A stretch of DNA of 64,000 nt. Source: Acipenser ruthenus. Its lineage: Eukaryota; Chordata; Actinopteri; Acipenseriformes; Acipenseridae. Shown here piece after piece: positions 1 through 11,978 of this stretch. A program made the translations under genes and the position numbers. Where the stretch lies: positions 3,771,108 through 3,835,107 of the forward strand of contig NC_081245.1 in assembly GCF_902713425.1 (NCBI RefSeq). Direction: 5' to 3'. Positions within the stretch are counted from its first letter, which is position 1, and every line of letters starts with the position of its first letter. The notes under the pieces were generated by a model. That model worked only from the letters and a program-made list of their open reading frames with translations, had not been told where the DNA came from and searched no databases.

Positions 1-1009
1 TACCAAAGCTGACCTGCAGTATAGTGTTTTTCTTTTTCACTAATGCTTACGCATTAAGTCCTGGATCGCACGTTACAATGGAAATATGCAATCTGATCAT
101 GTACTTGTTTTATTGTGAAGAATACAGAAAAAAAAGTTTGCTACATTTTTCAACATGTGCCTTTTTTGTGAATGTCTTTCTGGTTTGGACAACTACACCT
201 GATACACAACCCACTAAAATGATTGAGTGCAGATTTCTGCTTGCCCTGCAGTGCTCTGTTAAGGGTTCCCCAGGACTAAGACTGGACAACTCGGATCTAG
301 ATTGACTTCTACTCTAGCATTTACACAAATCTGACATCCTGTATGCTTCATTAGTTAAGAGCCTGAATTATACACACTAAAGTCAGGGACAATATGTTGT
401 GGTTAACAATCATATTGCTTCTAGTTCCAAATTTGTACTTTTGAGTGTTTGAAGTTATGGAAGAAACATTCTTACTTTATAGCATATCATATAATTTGGC
501 TTCATACATATTTAACAAATGCATATACAGTATTACTGATAACAAATGAACAACCACCAATCTGCAGACCTGCTTTGAGAATGACAGGCTCCATTCCAGG
601 ACGATGCCAATGATCTGACAAACACTGTAGGAAGTGGCAACACATACCATGAGGGTGTATTACTTCATTTTTTAATGACAAGTTATATGGTTAAACTAAG
701 AGAAATGTGTTTGCAGATTTAGTGCAAGACCATGCATGAATAATGCTAAAGATTAAATCTTTTGACCTGTTCATTCCTTTAATTTTTGACATTCCCTAAA
801 TGTTTCGCACAATATACACTGAAGCTACTGTATAACCTATATTAATCATATTGGTGTAAATAACAATATTTGTTGATCACAAACTTATTGGCACATTTTC
901 AATTAAAGTCTGTGTAAGTTAAGGTTAGTCTTAATTGAGTTAGTCACTATTAATCAATTAGAAACCACTACTTATCAATTTAGCAATATTATATATAAAA
1001 AAAACCATT

Positions 1010-1490
1010 AGTTGTAAAACACGCACAGAAACTGAAGCAAAATAGTTTGTGCACTCAGCACAGCATGGTAAAACAAAGGAGTTAGATCCAGATGTGAGAA
1101 AAGCACTTGTTACAGTAACTACTACAGCAGAAGGGGAATCGATGAAGAGCGTTGAGGGGAAAAAAATTGTAATACAAAAATCCACAATAATCAGGAAGTA
1201 TTTGAAGACTAATTCAACTGAAAGGATGGAAAGGAATGGACGTCCCAGGAAAAGTACGACTATAGCATAAAGAACTGTTTGAGCAGCTCGCAAAAATCCA
1301 CCATTAACAGCCAAGGATTTAAAGAAACATCTGGTATAGCAGTGTATGAAATAACTATACAAAGTCATCTAAACACAAAAGGCTTTTACGCGACCTTACC
1401 ACATTTCACAACAATTAAAAAAATAAAAAGCGTCTTGAATGATCTTTAGTTAAGGGTGTCAATAATTTTGTCTGCAACTGTATGTGTAAT
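1010..1490 (+). mobile_element. Tc1/mariner-like fragment nested in copy A
   Basis: The plus strand encodes degraded pieces typical of the Tc1 helix-turn-helix region: IIRKYLKTN, then NGRPRKSTT, then KNPPLTAKDLKKHL. The fragment ends at a Tc1-type terminal repeat, with GACAAAATTATTGACACCC on the minus strand near 1458-1480. Several stops interrupt it and the catalytic domain is missing, so it is inert. Matching copies lie in the other two Ginger-like copies. Confidence 0.7.
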
Positions 1491-1662
1491 CATGACAACT
1501 CCCTGATTGTGATCCATAAGTACAGCAAGTACAGCAACATCAACATGACTACCCACAAATGTGTAGAAATTATTACCAGACTATACTTCTAACTTATTGT
1601 TTGTTATAAACATTTTTTTATTTGAAAAGTTACAATTGTAATATCATTTAAGCTGTTCAACT

Positions 1663-1680
1663 TTATTATTATTATTATTA

Positions 1681-1725
<45 letters not shown>

Positions 1726-1727
1726 TA

Positions 1728-1772
<45 letters not shown>
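1663..1772. repeat. TTA and TA microsatellites
   Basis: A run of TTA triplets (about 1663-1725) is followed by a TA dinucleotide run (about 1731-1769). The same position in copies B and C carries shorter versions (32880-32938 and 55848-55905), so the array has changed length since duplication. Confidence 0.9.
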
Positions 1773-1774
<2 letters not shown>

Positions 1775-2085
1775 TGTAATTAAACAAGACTTAATGTATT
1801 TTATATTTACTGTAAAAGCTATTATGTAATCACGTGAAGAGTAATCAAATAAAATACACAACCATTTATGATACAAAAAACATTGATACATATAAAAAAA
1901 TTAATATAACACGAATAAATGCCAATAAAAAAGCAAACGTAACTTTCAGTAAGTAAAATGCCGATGTTTTACCCTATCATTTCTGCATCACGAAATCTGA
2001 TCGTCACGTGACTCGTACGCTAATATGTCACATGACTCAGGGGGGGACAAATTTGGCAGGGGGGCGAAATTTGCCATGACAACGG

Positions 2086-3429
2086 CAATGGATTCCTTGA
2101 CCAGGGTGACCAGACGCCCCGGGAAAGCCGGGCTTGCCAGTTTTCAGACTTCATGTTTTTGTCCCGGTCAGAAACAGTAACATTATCTTCCCGGTTTTGT
2201 TATTTTGTACTCACATTGCTTATAAGTACACAACTGTAGCGATGTGCTGAGCAAGTTCACAGCAGAGTAATTTTATTATACAATCAATCATGTGAATCAC
2301 TTGTTTTCTGATTATGTGTTTAATAATTAATATTCTGTTTAACGTCCTGGACCATGGGTATGGATTTATTTATTTATTTAATTGTATCTTGCCAGTGCCA
2401 CAAGCTGTTCCTAAAATATACCTCCAATGAAGGCCGGATTAACCCACAATTAACTCTGACACTTTTGTAGTGAACATATGGCTCCCTCGATTTCCGTGTT
2501 AAATGAACACTTTGGAAAGTGTTAAGAAATTAACCCTGCTAGAGAGTAAAGTTTTCAACACTGTAGGAGTTTAAATGTCATCTCATTCAGTGTAAGTTTA
2601 ACTATATTGTGCTGTAAAGAAAAAACTCTCTCAGTGAAGAATTTGGACACTAAGTGTAAATGTCACACTGCTATTTAGTAATTTTAACTCACTCAGAAAT
2701 ATTCAGCTTCATAGATTAAATACTATGCTACAGGAATACTTGTAAGACAAAGCACTAATTAAATACACTTCATACAAATTCTAAAAAGGGATCCAGACAC
2801 ATGACTCTATTAAAACAAAGCATTTATTTCACAAAATACACCTTTTGGACACCAAGTACAGTTTATATTATTATTATTATTATTATTTATTTTCTTAGCA
2901 GATGCAATTATCCAGTGCGATTTACAATTGTTACAAGATATCACATTATACATTATTTCACATTATACAGATATCACATTATTTATTTTTACATACAATT
3001 GCCCATTTATACTTTTAGACAACAGTGTTCATCCACAAGAATAACTGCTGGTAAAGGAAAAAATAAAAAGTACACTTGAATATCATTTTACAAATCAAAA
3101 TGTCCTCACTGCCATCCTGGGTTATTTTGTACTATTTCTGTAACCCAACTTGTAATTTACACAAATGCATTTAACTCCAGAACATGACATTTTGTTACTG
3201 TTTCACTTTAACTGGGTAGATTTTGACATCACAGCCAAAAGTTTATGTCCACGGTGAATGGTTTGGTTGCCTTTGGATCTCATATTTTGGACATTCTTTT
3301 GGCTGCGATTTCTAAATCTCCTCAATTCAATGGAAGCAGTGACAAACCTGCACCTTCTGTGGAAGGAGTGATATTTACATCTTCCTTTATATTTCCATAT
3401 TTATAGAAATTCCCATTGCATAACCAGCC
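2086..3429 (-). repeat. Common downstream block, unit 1
   Basis: This noncoding block separates one gene's downstream remnants from the next promoter. The edge near 2095-2165 (CAGGGTGACCAGACGCCCCG, then CCCGGTCAGAAAC) looks like a hAT-type transposon end. It also contains the 18-bp palindrome AACACTTTGGAAAGTGTT at 2506-2523. No gene is visible. The block recurs at 7048, 11979, 16943, 21747, 46065 (truncated), 54349 and 63704. Confidence 0.75.
2868..3012 (-). mobile_element. Partial tRNA-SINE in the common block, unit 1
   Basis: Only the 3' part is present: a TTA tail, the conserved tail related to GTCGCCCTGGATAAGGGCG, and a short duplicated ATATCACATTAT stretch. The same insertion is in units 2 and 5 and absent from units 3, 4 and 8, so it marks shared descent of those blocks. 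Confidence 0.75.
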
Positions 3430-3885
3430 CTCAAAATGCCACAATACTTATTTCAATTCTAAAACTATAGAACTTAAAATCAAAATATAAAAACACCCCA
3501 TTATTCACTGAAATGTTTTTTTTTCCATTTAGCTTGAGTATTAAAGTTTCTAAATGGATTTTCAAAGCTGTCGAAGCTTTTCTCCATCTTAGATCTGATG
3601 GCGTCATGAGAAGATACTAAGCTCATTACATCATCTTTTATATCTGAATGCAATTCATGCACAAGTTTTCAATGACATATTGCCAATGACAGATGTAAGT
3701 ATCTCTGACCAGCAAGGCGACTTGAATGATTTTTCTTCAGAATCACCGTGAACTTCACAAAGCTGCTACGTGACGAAGGATCTCGCCCAGGAAATGTGTG
3801 CGTCTGTAATTGCAAAACTGCAGGGGTATGGTATAGCTACTAATGTTCTAACATCTGCCACTGGAAATATGAACCCTTCAATTGA
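3430..3885 (-). mobile_element. Deleted transposase-like remnant, unit 1
   Basis: An internal-deletion derivative of the transposase-like gene that is longer at 51835-54348. It keeps the extreme 3' end (near 3430-3500) and an N-terminal stretch (about 3520-3690, with KSFDSFENPFTN-like coding). Next to it lies a segment of about 200 bp in inverted orientation (about 3690-3875). Noncoding now. Confidence 0.6.
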
Positions 3886-3985
3886 GAAGAAAGTAGGAGG
3901 CGCTTTTTTTTTACACAGAGAATTGTGAGGGTCTGGAAGCCACTCCCAGTGATGTTGTTGAAGCTGACACCCTGGGATCCTTCCT
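3886..3985 (+). mobile_element. Short LINE 3' fragment, antisense to gene 1
   Basis: About 100 bp matching the C-terminal region of the LINE whose longer copies are at 28345-28900 and 48236-48875 (RRHFFTQRIVRVW, then VVEADTLGS-type coding, interrupted). The same fragment lies downstream of genes 2, 3, 4 and 8, so it predates the gene duplications. Confidence 0.7.
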
Positions 3986-4199
3986 CTCGTCTGCAGTACT
4001 TCGTGTGGCAGGAGGTGTCAGCAGTAGCATTTGTTTTAATATATATACAGGTTAATATGTGTGCGTTCATTTCTACACATGTTTGCATGAGCTTCCTCAC
4101 CCCCCCCCCAGGATACATTCTGTGCCTCCCAGTTTCAGAAGCACTGCTGTAGGAAACAGGGCTACAATCATTTGCATACACAGCAGGCTTGGGATTTTT

Positions 4200-4662
<463 letters not shown>

Positions 4663-6766
4663 CTAAAAATGCTCATACGGTTTCACTCCCTTGTGAATTT
4701 GCTGATGTGCTTGAAGTCTATATTTACGATTAAAACCTTTCCCACAATCAGCACAGTGAAATGGTTTATCTGCAGTGTGAGTTAGCTGGTGTCTTTCAAG
4801 ATCACCTTTCCGATAAAAACTCCTTCCACAATCAGCACAATGAAACAGTTTCTCTCCTGTGTGAATTTGCTGGTGTGCTTGAAGTCTATATTCACGATTA
4901 AAACATTTCCCACAATCAGCACAGTGAAACGGTTTATTTCTACTGTGAGTTAGCTGGTGTCTTTGAAGGTCACCTTTCTGATTAAAACTCCTCCCACAGT
5001 CAGGACACTTGTATGGTTTCTCTCCTGTGTGAATTCGCTGGTGTGTTCTCAGGTTACATTTCTGATTAAAACTCCTCCCACAGTCAGGACACTCATATGG
5101 TTTCTCTCCCGTGTGAATTCGCTGGTGTAGTTTTAATCCAGTTGCACCTCTGAATGTCTTCCCACACTCTGTACAGTGATAGGGTTTCTCTGCTGTGTGA
5201 CTTTTCTGGTGTATTTTCAGCTTTCCCAGATCACTCAAATTGGTGCCACATTCAGAACAGTTATACAAGATCTGCTCTGAAGGAATCTGCTGGGGAGTCT
5301 GTAGGGAAATTAAGTTGCCCTGGGTTTCAGAACTGTCGGGATGTGGAGTCGCTGTATATCCCACAGGAAGTGGTCGGATATCTTCTGCAGGAAGATTCTC
5401 AACAGAGTCAGTTCTCAGTTTCTTCCCATATTCATCTTGGGGTGTCGACTCTCTGTGTTTCTGCTTACGCTGCAGTTTCCCATCAGTAGAGATTTTGCTC
5501 TGGGGTGCTGGAGTGGAGGTGCGTCTTCCTAGATCTGCTTTAGAAGCGCAGGAAACAGAAGCCAAGGTTACTGCACAGCATTGAATCACAGCCACTTTCC
5601 TGCAAGGCCTCACCTCACAGCCATCACTGTTAACAATTAGAACATTGAAAAGCAAGAAAGATGATCAACTCTTAATCCTTCACAAAACAATTGCAATTCT
5701 TATATAAACTGTATTTTTGACATTCTACTCACATGCTGTGCTGCTCGTGGACGGCATCGCTCCTTCCTCCTTTCCATCTGCAGCTCTTTCCTGAGGGGGG
5801 TGATGTTTCCTCTGAATGGACCCCAGCACAGTACCCTCTTCTCCAACACTAGAACCAGTGTCTTCAGAGACAGGCTGATTGGGTTTCATGCAGATCTGTT
5901 CAGGAGGATAATCTACACAGCGGCTAGATTCCATTTTAACTATATTCTCCTCCAGCGTATTGACTTTATTTTCTTTATAAGCTTCCTCTGTGATGTGATC
6001 ACACTCCAGCTCTACGGCCTCCTCTTTAATGTGGACAGGTTCAAGTTCAGGGATCTCTTTACTTGCTACAATTGTCAGGTCTGTAATCTCCATTATTCTT
6101 CCACACCACTCCTGATCACAGATTTCCTCTTTTGTGTAAACAGCTTCTATCGCTGGCCCCTCCTCTGCTTCACTGAAAGCACGTCTCTCTCCAGAATCTG
6201 AGTGAAACAAAATTATACATGCTTTTAACTCTCACTGTACAAATAAATACAATCATGTAATTCTGTGGAGTTTATAACTGTATGAAATAACGCATCATGG
6301 ATATTATATATGCAACATTGTGAACGGTGCCTTCTTCAAGGAAACACAATCATTACAGTAGTGCTGTATTTAATTGTATTTTTTTAATGACTGGAAGGCA
6401 TACAAGAACCATAACATTATTAATCTCACCTTTAACTCTGATTAATAATCCCTGGTTCTCATTCCTCTGAAAGTCTTGTTCATTGCAGTCGGGGTTCATG
6501 TTTCTGAGAGGTTGTTTAATGTCTGCATCTGCAGCGTTCATGCATTCCCGCACCGCTTTCAACTCGCTCTCTGATATTTCCAATCTCAGCTTCAGACTTT
6601 CATTCTCTTTCTCCTTTCCAGCCATTTCCATTCGGAATTCAGTGAATTTGCCGCCGACAACTTTTGTGATTTGGCACAAGACGGTGTCTACAGCCGCTTT
6701 CACTGCGTGCTCGATGGTAGAGGCGAGCTCGTCTTGAAAGAACGACACGGAGACGCTGACGTCCAT
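4663..6766 (-). CDS. Gene 1: C2H2 zinc-finger protein, 3 exons, early stop
   Basis: Probable nuclear DNA-binding regulator of about 557 aa. Coding exons (minus strand): 6766-6430, 6197-5733, 5534-4663. The start is the ATG at 6766 with A at -3 and G at +4. Exon 1 encodes the [16 protein letters not shown] module with a charged coiled coil at about residues 50-85. Exon 2 is acidic with VHIKEE and VKME motifs. Exon 3 encodes seven complete fingers with TGEKP-type linkers. Introns are phase 1 with consensus GT-AG ends. The acceptor at 5534 follows a pyrimidine tract and restores frame; the upstream AG near 5622 does not. The stop at 4663 falls at the start of what was finger 8, where the first Cys is already lost (YEHF). 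Closest to gene 4 in finger order. It is truncated against genes 3 and 8 but may still be functional. Confidence 0.8.
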
Positions 6767-7047
6767 CTTCACTGACTGTTAGCTTGAGACTGATATCCTT
6801 TCTGTATTCACGCTTTTATTATGAATAATATTGTGAGCCTCTCTTTGTTATTCAGTCAGCACTTGACTTATTTAGCAAGTTTCTCTGCTGCTGCAGTTCA
6901 ACAACCCCACGCAGTCCCACACACACAATGTAAACAAACCCGCACACACTTCCGCTTCCTCCCTGCTCCCATGGAGACGAGCGCGTCGTGACGTCACGTT
7001 AGCGGATTGGCGCCTCCTGCTGGAAGCACCCGGATGGAAGCTGACGG
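6767..7047 (-). promoter_or_regulatory. Gene 1 promoter and 5' UTR
   Basis: Conserved upstream sequence of the family. A palindromic CRE (TGACGTCA) lies at 6989-6996, an inverted CCAAT box at 7006-7010, and an ETS-like GGAAGCGGAA near 6949-6959. There is no clear TATA box. The combination suggests a broadly active CpG-type promoter. Sites are read from sequence only. Confidence 0.6.
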
Positions 7048-7782
7048 CAATGGATTCCTTGACCAGGGTGACCAGACGCCCCGGTAAAGCCGGGCTTGGC
7101 AGTTTACACACTTCATGTTTTTGTCCCGGTCAGAAACAGTAACATTATCTTCCCGGTTTTGTTATTTTGTACTCACATTGCTTATAAGTACACAACTGTA
7201 GCAATGTGCTGAGCAAGTTCACAGCAGAGTGATTTTATTATACAATCAATCGTGTGAATCACTTGTTTTCTGATTATGTGTTTAATAATTCATATTCTGT
7301 TTAACGTCCTGGACCATGGCTAAGTATTTATTTACTTAATTGTATCTTGCCAGTGCCACAAGCTGTTCCTAAAATATACCTTCAATGAAGGCCGGATTAA
7401 CCCATAATTAACTCTGACACTTTTGTAGTGAACATATGGCTCCCTCGATTTCCGTGTTAAATGAACACTTTGGAAAGTGTTAAGAAATTAACCCTGCTAG
7501 AGAGTAAAGTTTTCAACACGGTAGGAGTTTAAATGTCATCTCATTCAGTGTAAGTTTAACTATATTGTGGTGTAAGTGTAAATGTCACACTGCTATTTAG
7601 TAATTTTAACTCACTCATAAATATTTCATAGATTAAATACTATGCTACAGGAATACTTGTAAGACAAAGCACTAATTAAATACACTTCATACAAATTCTA
7701 AAAAGGGATCCAGACACATGACTCTATTAAATCAAAGCATTTATTTCACAAAATACACCTTTTGGACACCAAGTACAGTTTA

Positions 7783-7813
<31 letters not shown>

Positions 7814-8364
7814 TATTTTCTTAGCAGGCAATTATCCTGTGCGACTTACAATTGTTACAAGATATCACATTATACATTATTTCACATTATACAGATATCA
7901 CATTATTTATTTTTACATACAATTACCCATTTATACTTTTAGACAACAGTGTTCATCCATAAGAATAACTGCTGGTAAAGGAAATAAAAAAGTACACTTG
8001 AATATCATTTTCCAAATCAAAATGTCCTCACTGCCATCCTGGGTTATTTTGTATTATTTCTGTAGCCCAACTTTTAATTTACACAAATGCATTTAACTCC
8101 AGAACATGACATTTTGTTACTGTTTCACTTTAACTCGGGAGATTTTGACATCACAGCCAAAGGTTTGTGTCCACGGTGAGTGGTTTGGTTGCCTTTGGAT
8201 CTCATATTTTGGACGTTCTTTGTGAACACACTTTTGGCTGCGATTTCTAAATCTCCTCAATTCAATCGAAGCAGTGACAAACCTGCACCTTCTGTGGAAG
8301 GAGTGATATTTACATCTTCCTTTATATTTTCATATTTATAGAAATTCCCATTGCATAACCAGCC
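7048..8364 (-). repeat. Common downstream block, unit 2
   Basis: Same block as 2086-3429, joined directly to the gene 1 promoter without the Ginger-like element. This is the empty-site form of the insertion point (GACGGCAATGG). No gene is seen in it. Confidence 0.75.
7783..7942 (-). mobile_element. Partial tRNA-SINE in the common block, unit 2
   Basis: The same insertion as at 2868-3012 with a longer TTA tail. It keeps the L2-type 3' tail and lacks the tRNA-like head. Confidence 0.75.
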
Positions 8365-8811
8365 CTCAAAGTGCCACGATACTTATTTCAATTCCAAAAC
8401 TATAGAACTTAAAATCAAAATACAAATACACCCCATTATTCACCAAAATGTTTTTTCCATTTAGCTTCAGTATTAAAGTTTGTAAATGGATTTTCAAAGC
8501 TGTCAAAGCTTTTCTCCATCTTAGATCTAATGGTGTCATGAGAAGATACGAAGCCCATTACATCATCTTTTATATCTGAATGCAATTCATGCACAAGTTC
8601 CTCCATATTTCCAATGACAGATGGAAGCATCTCTGACCGGCAAAGTGACTTGAATTATTTTTCTTTAGAATCACCGGGAACTTCACAAAGCTGCTACGTG
8701 ACGAAGGATCTCGCCCAGGAAATGTGTGCGTCTGTAATTGCAAAACTGCAGGGGTATGGTGTAGCTACTAATGTTCTAACATCTGTCACTGGAAATATGT
8801 ACCCTTAAAGT
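8365..8811 (-). mobile_element. Deleted transposase-like remnant with inverted segment, unit 2
   Basis: The 3' terminus (8365-8430) is joined to N-terminal coding on the minus strand (about 8436-8625: HELHSDIKDDVMGF, KSFDSFENPF). The adjoining segment 8603-8800 encodes further N-terminal sequence on the plus strand (LAQEMCASVIAKLQG). It is bounded by the near-perfect inverted repeat CATATTTCCAATGACAGATG. This is best explained as a local inversion inside the old element. Confidence 0.65.
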
Positions 8812-8910
8812 GAGAACAAAATAGGAGGCACTTTTTTTACACAGAGACTGGTGAGGGTCTGGAAGCCACTCCCCAGTAATGTTGTTGAAGCTGACACCCT
8901 GGGACCCTTC
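8812..8910 (+). mobile_element. Short LINE 3' fragment, antisense to gene 2
   Basis: Same fragment as at 3886-3985 in the same place relative to the gene, covering the LINE C-terminal coding sequence. Confidence 0.7.
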
Positions 8911-9129
8911 CTCTCGTCTGCGGTACTTCGTGTGGCAGGAGGTGTCAGCAGTAGCATTTGTTTTAATATCTATACAGATTAAGATGTGTGCGGTCATTTC
9001 TACACGTTTCCCTGAGCTTTCTCACACCTCACCCCCCCCCCAGGATACATTCTGTGCCTCCCCAGTTTCAGAAGCACTGCTGTAGGAAACAGGGCTACAA
9101 TCATTTGCATACACAGCAGGCTTGAGATT

Positions 9130-9284
9130 TTTTTAGTTGAATTTGTTTATTTTCACAGCTCTCTGCATTTGAAACCGACGAGAGAGACGCAGGGTCTGCT
9201 TTGGTATTCTGGTGTGATTGAGATGCTTTCATTGAGTAAACTGAATTGTTTTTGTTTTGTTTTTAAGTGTCCTGACTGACAATC
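9130..9284 (-). other. Gene 2 3' UTR with poly(A) signal
   Basis: AATAAA on the minus strand at 9146-9151 in sequence conserved with genes 1, 3, 4 and 8. The region between this and the LINE fragment (8910-9130) includes a C-run and shows no gene. Confidence 0.55.
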
Positions 9285-9376
9285 TCTGTGAACTAGACTG
9301 TGTTTCTTTAGTTTATTTGACTCTACAAATCTCTTCCCACACTCACTACACTCAAAAGGTTTCTCTACCGGGTAGG
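9285..9376 (-). pseudogene. Out-of-frame terminal finger of gene 2
   Basis: The last finger ([20 protein letters not shown]) is intact in sequence but lies in the +1 frame relative to the gene 2 product, beyond its stop. It is the direct consequence of the one-base deletion near 9420. Confidence 0.75.
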
Positions 9377-11697
9377 TTATGTGGTGTGTTCTGAGGTTGT
9401 CTTTCCGATTGAAACTTCTCCACATACTGGACTCACATACGGTTTCTCTCCTGTGTGAATTTGCTGGTGTGCTTGAAGTATATATTTACGATTAAAACGT
9501 TTCCCACAATCAGCACACTGAAACGGTTTCTCTCCTGTGTGGGTTAGCTGGTGTCTTTGAAGATCACCTTTCTGATAAAAACTCCTCCCACAATCTGCAC
9601 AGTGAAACTGTTTCTCCCCTGTGTGAATTCGCTGGTGTAACTGAAGTCCAAGTTTCTGATAAAATCTCTTCCCAAAATCAGCACAGTGAAACGGTTTCTC
9701 TCCCGTGTGAATTTGCTGGTGTGTTTGAAGTAAAGTTTTACGATTAAAACCTTTCCCACAATCAGCACAGTGAAACGGTTTATCTGTACTGTGAGTTAGC
9801 TGGTGTCTTTGAAGGTCAATTTTCTGATTAAAACTCCTCCCACAATCAGCACAGTGAAACGGTTTCTCTCCTCTGTGAATTTGCTGGTGTTTTTTAAGGT
9901 TACTTTTGAGATTAAAACTCCTCCCACAGTCAGGACACTCATGAGGTTTCTCCCCTGTGTGAGTTAGCTGGTGTTTTTGAAGGTTACCTTTATGATTAAA
10001 ATTCTTACCACAATCTGCACAGTGAATCAGTTTCTCCCCCGTGTGAATTCGCTGGTGGAGTTTTAATCCAGTTGCACCTCTGAATGTTTTCCCACACTCT
10101 GTACAGTTATTTGGTTTCTCTCCTGTGTGACTACGCTGGTGTATTTTCAGCTTTCCTCGGTCACTGAAATTGGTGCCACATTCAGAACAGTGATACAAGA
10201 TCTGCTCTGAAGGAATCTGCTGGGGAGTTTGTAGGGAAATGAAGTTGCCCTGGGTTGCAGAACTGTCGGGATGTGGAGTCGCTGTATATCCCACAGAAAG
10301 TGGTCGGCTATCTTGTGTAGAAAGATTCTGAACCGAGCGAGTTCTCAGTTTCTTCACATAATCATCTTGGGGTGTCGAATCTCTGTGTTTCTGCTTACGC
10401 TGCAGTTTCCCATCAGAAGAGATTTTGCTCTGGGGTGCTGGAGTGGAGGTGCATCTTCCTAGATCTGCTTTAGAAGCGCAGGAGACAGAAGCCAAGGTTA
10501 CTGCACAGCATTGAATCACAGCCACTTTCCTGCAAGGCGTCACCTCACAGCCATCACTGTTAACAATTAGAACATTGAAAAGCAAGAAAGATGATAAACT
10601 CTTAATCCTTCACAAAACAATTGCAATTCTTATATAAACTGTAATTTTGACATTCTACTCACATGCTGTGCTGCTCGTGGACGGCATCGCTCCTTCCTCC
10701 TTTCCATCTGCAGCTCTTTCCTGAGGGGGGTGATGTTTCCTCTGAATGGACCCCAGCACAGTGCCCGCTTCTCCAACACTAGAACCAGTGTCTTCAGAGA
10801 CAGGCTGATTGGGTTTCATGCAGGCATGTTCAGGAGGATAATCTTCACAATGGCTAGATTCCATCTTAACTATATTCTCCTCCAGTGTATCGACTTTATT
10901 TTCTTTACTAACTTCCTCTGTGATGTGAACACACTCCAGCTCTACGGCCTCCTCTTTAATGTGGACAGGTTCAAGTTCAGGGATCTCTTTACTTTCTACA
11001 ATTGTCAGGTCTGTAATCTCCATTATTCTTCCACACCACTCCTGATCACAGATTTCCTCTTGTGTGTAAACAGCTTCTATCACTGGCCCCTCCTCTGCTT
11101 CACTGAAAGCACGTCTCTCTCCAGAATCTGCGTGAAACCAAATTATACATGCTTTTAACCCTCACTGTACAAATAAATACAGCATTGTAATACTGAGGAG
11201 TTTATAACTGTATGAAATAACACATCATGGATATTATATATGCAACATTGTGAACGGTGCCTTCTTCAAGGAAACACAATCATTACAGTAGTGCTGTATT
11301 TAATTGTATTTATTTTAATGACTGGAAGGCATACAAGAACCATAACATTATTAAACTCACCTTGAACTCTGATGAATAATCCCTGGTTCTCGTTCCTCTG
11401 AAAGTCTTGTTCATTGCAGTCGGGGTTCATGTTTCTGAGAGGTTGTTTAATGTCTGCATCTGCAGCGTTCATGCATTCCCGCACTGCTTTCAACTCGCTC
11501 TCTGATATTTCCAATCTCAGCTTCAGGCTTTCATTCTCTTTCTCCTTTCCAGCCATTTCCATTCGGAATTCAGTGAATTTGCCGCCGACAACTTTTGTGA
11601 TTTCGCACAAGACGGTGTCTACAGCCGCTTTCACTGCGTGCTCGATGGTAGAGGCGAGCTCGTCTTGAAAGAACGACACGGAGACACTGACGTCCAT
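9377..11697 (-). CDS. Gene 2: C2H2 zinc-finger protein, 3 exons, 3' frameshift
   Basis: Probable nuclear DNA-binding protein of about 629 aa. Coding exons: 11697-11361, 11127-10663, 10464-9377. Nine fingers are read in frame; finger 7 (CADFGKRF) has lost its second zinc-binding Cys. Finger 10 is entered, but a missing G in its TGTGGGAAGAG (near 9420) shifts the frame, and translation ends 18 residues later at 9377, removing the usual last two fingers. The other frame continues cleanly into the family C-terminus, so the change is recent. Exon 1 carries CEITKVV, shared only with gene 7, where most copies have CQITKVV. An assembly error could also explain a single missing base. Confidence 0.8.
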
Positions 11698-11978
11698 CTT
11701 CACTGACTGTTAGCTTGAGACTGATATCCTTTCTGTATTCACGCTTTTATTATGAATAATATTGGGAGCCTCTCTTTGTTATTCAGTCAGCACTTGACTT
11801 ATTTAGCAAGTTTCTCTGCTGCTGCAGCTCAACAACCCCACGCAGTCCCACACACACAATGTAAACAAACCCGCACACACTTCCGCTTCCTCCCTGCTCC
11901 CATGGAGACGAGCGCGTCGTGACGTCACGTTAGCGGATTGGCGCCTCCTGCTGGAAGCACCCGGATGGAAGCTGACGG
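11698..11978 (-). promoter_or_regulatory. Gene 2 promoter and 5' UTR
   Basis: CRE TGACGTCA at 11920-11927, inverted CCAAT at 11937-11941, and an ETS-like site near 11881-11890. Nearly identical to the gene 1 promoter. Confidence 0.6.

Larger units (their letters stand above)
1..2081 (+). mobile_element. Ginger-like DNA transposon, copy A (cut by window start)
   Basis: Position 1 matches about 31200 of copy B, and the two stay nearly identical to the right-hand end. The end at 2058-2081 reads inward as TGTCATGGCAAATTTCGCC, followed by ACGG at 2082-2085, the same 4-bp target sequence that flanks the other copies. A TGT start with a 4-bp target duplication fits Ginger-type elements. The visible part carries no transposase exon and is mostly noncoding, with a nested Tc1-like piece. 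It is the same insertion as copies B and C, carried by segmental duplication. Confidence 0.7.

Noticed and set aside
958-1368. Open frame MTLYSYFIHCYTRC opposite the Tc1-like fragment (also near 32173 and 56219)
   Set aside because: Antisense to a recognisable Tc1 helix-turn-helix region; low-complexity hydrophobic composition, not a gene.
3925-4152. Open frames crossing the C-run regions near 4080, 9040, 14075 and 18810
   Set aside because: They span LINE fragment and UTR, differ in frame between units, and depend on homopolymer length.
6483-6737. 84-residue open frames antisense to every exon 1 ([11 protein letters not shown]...)
   Set aside because: They repeat only because exon 1 is conserved, and run opposite to a spliced gene with a good start context. 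Treated as shadows.
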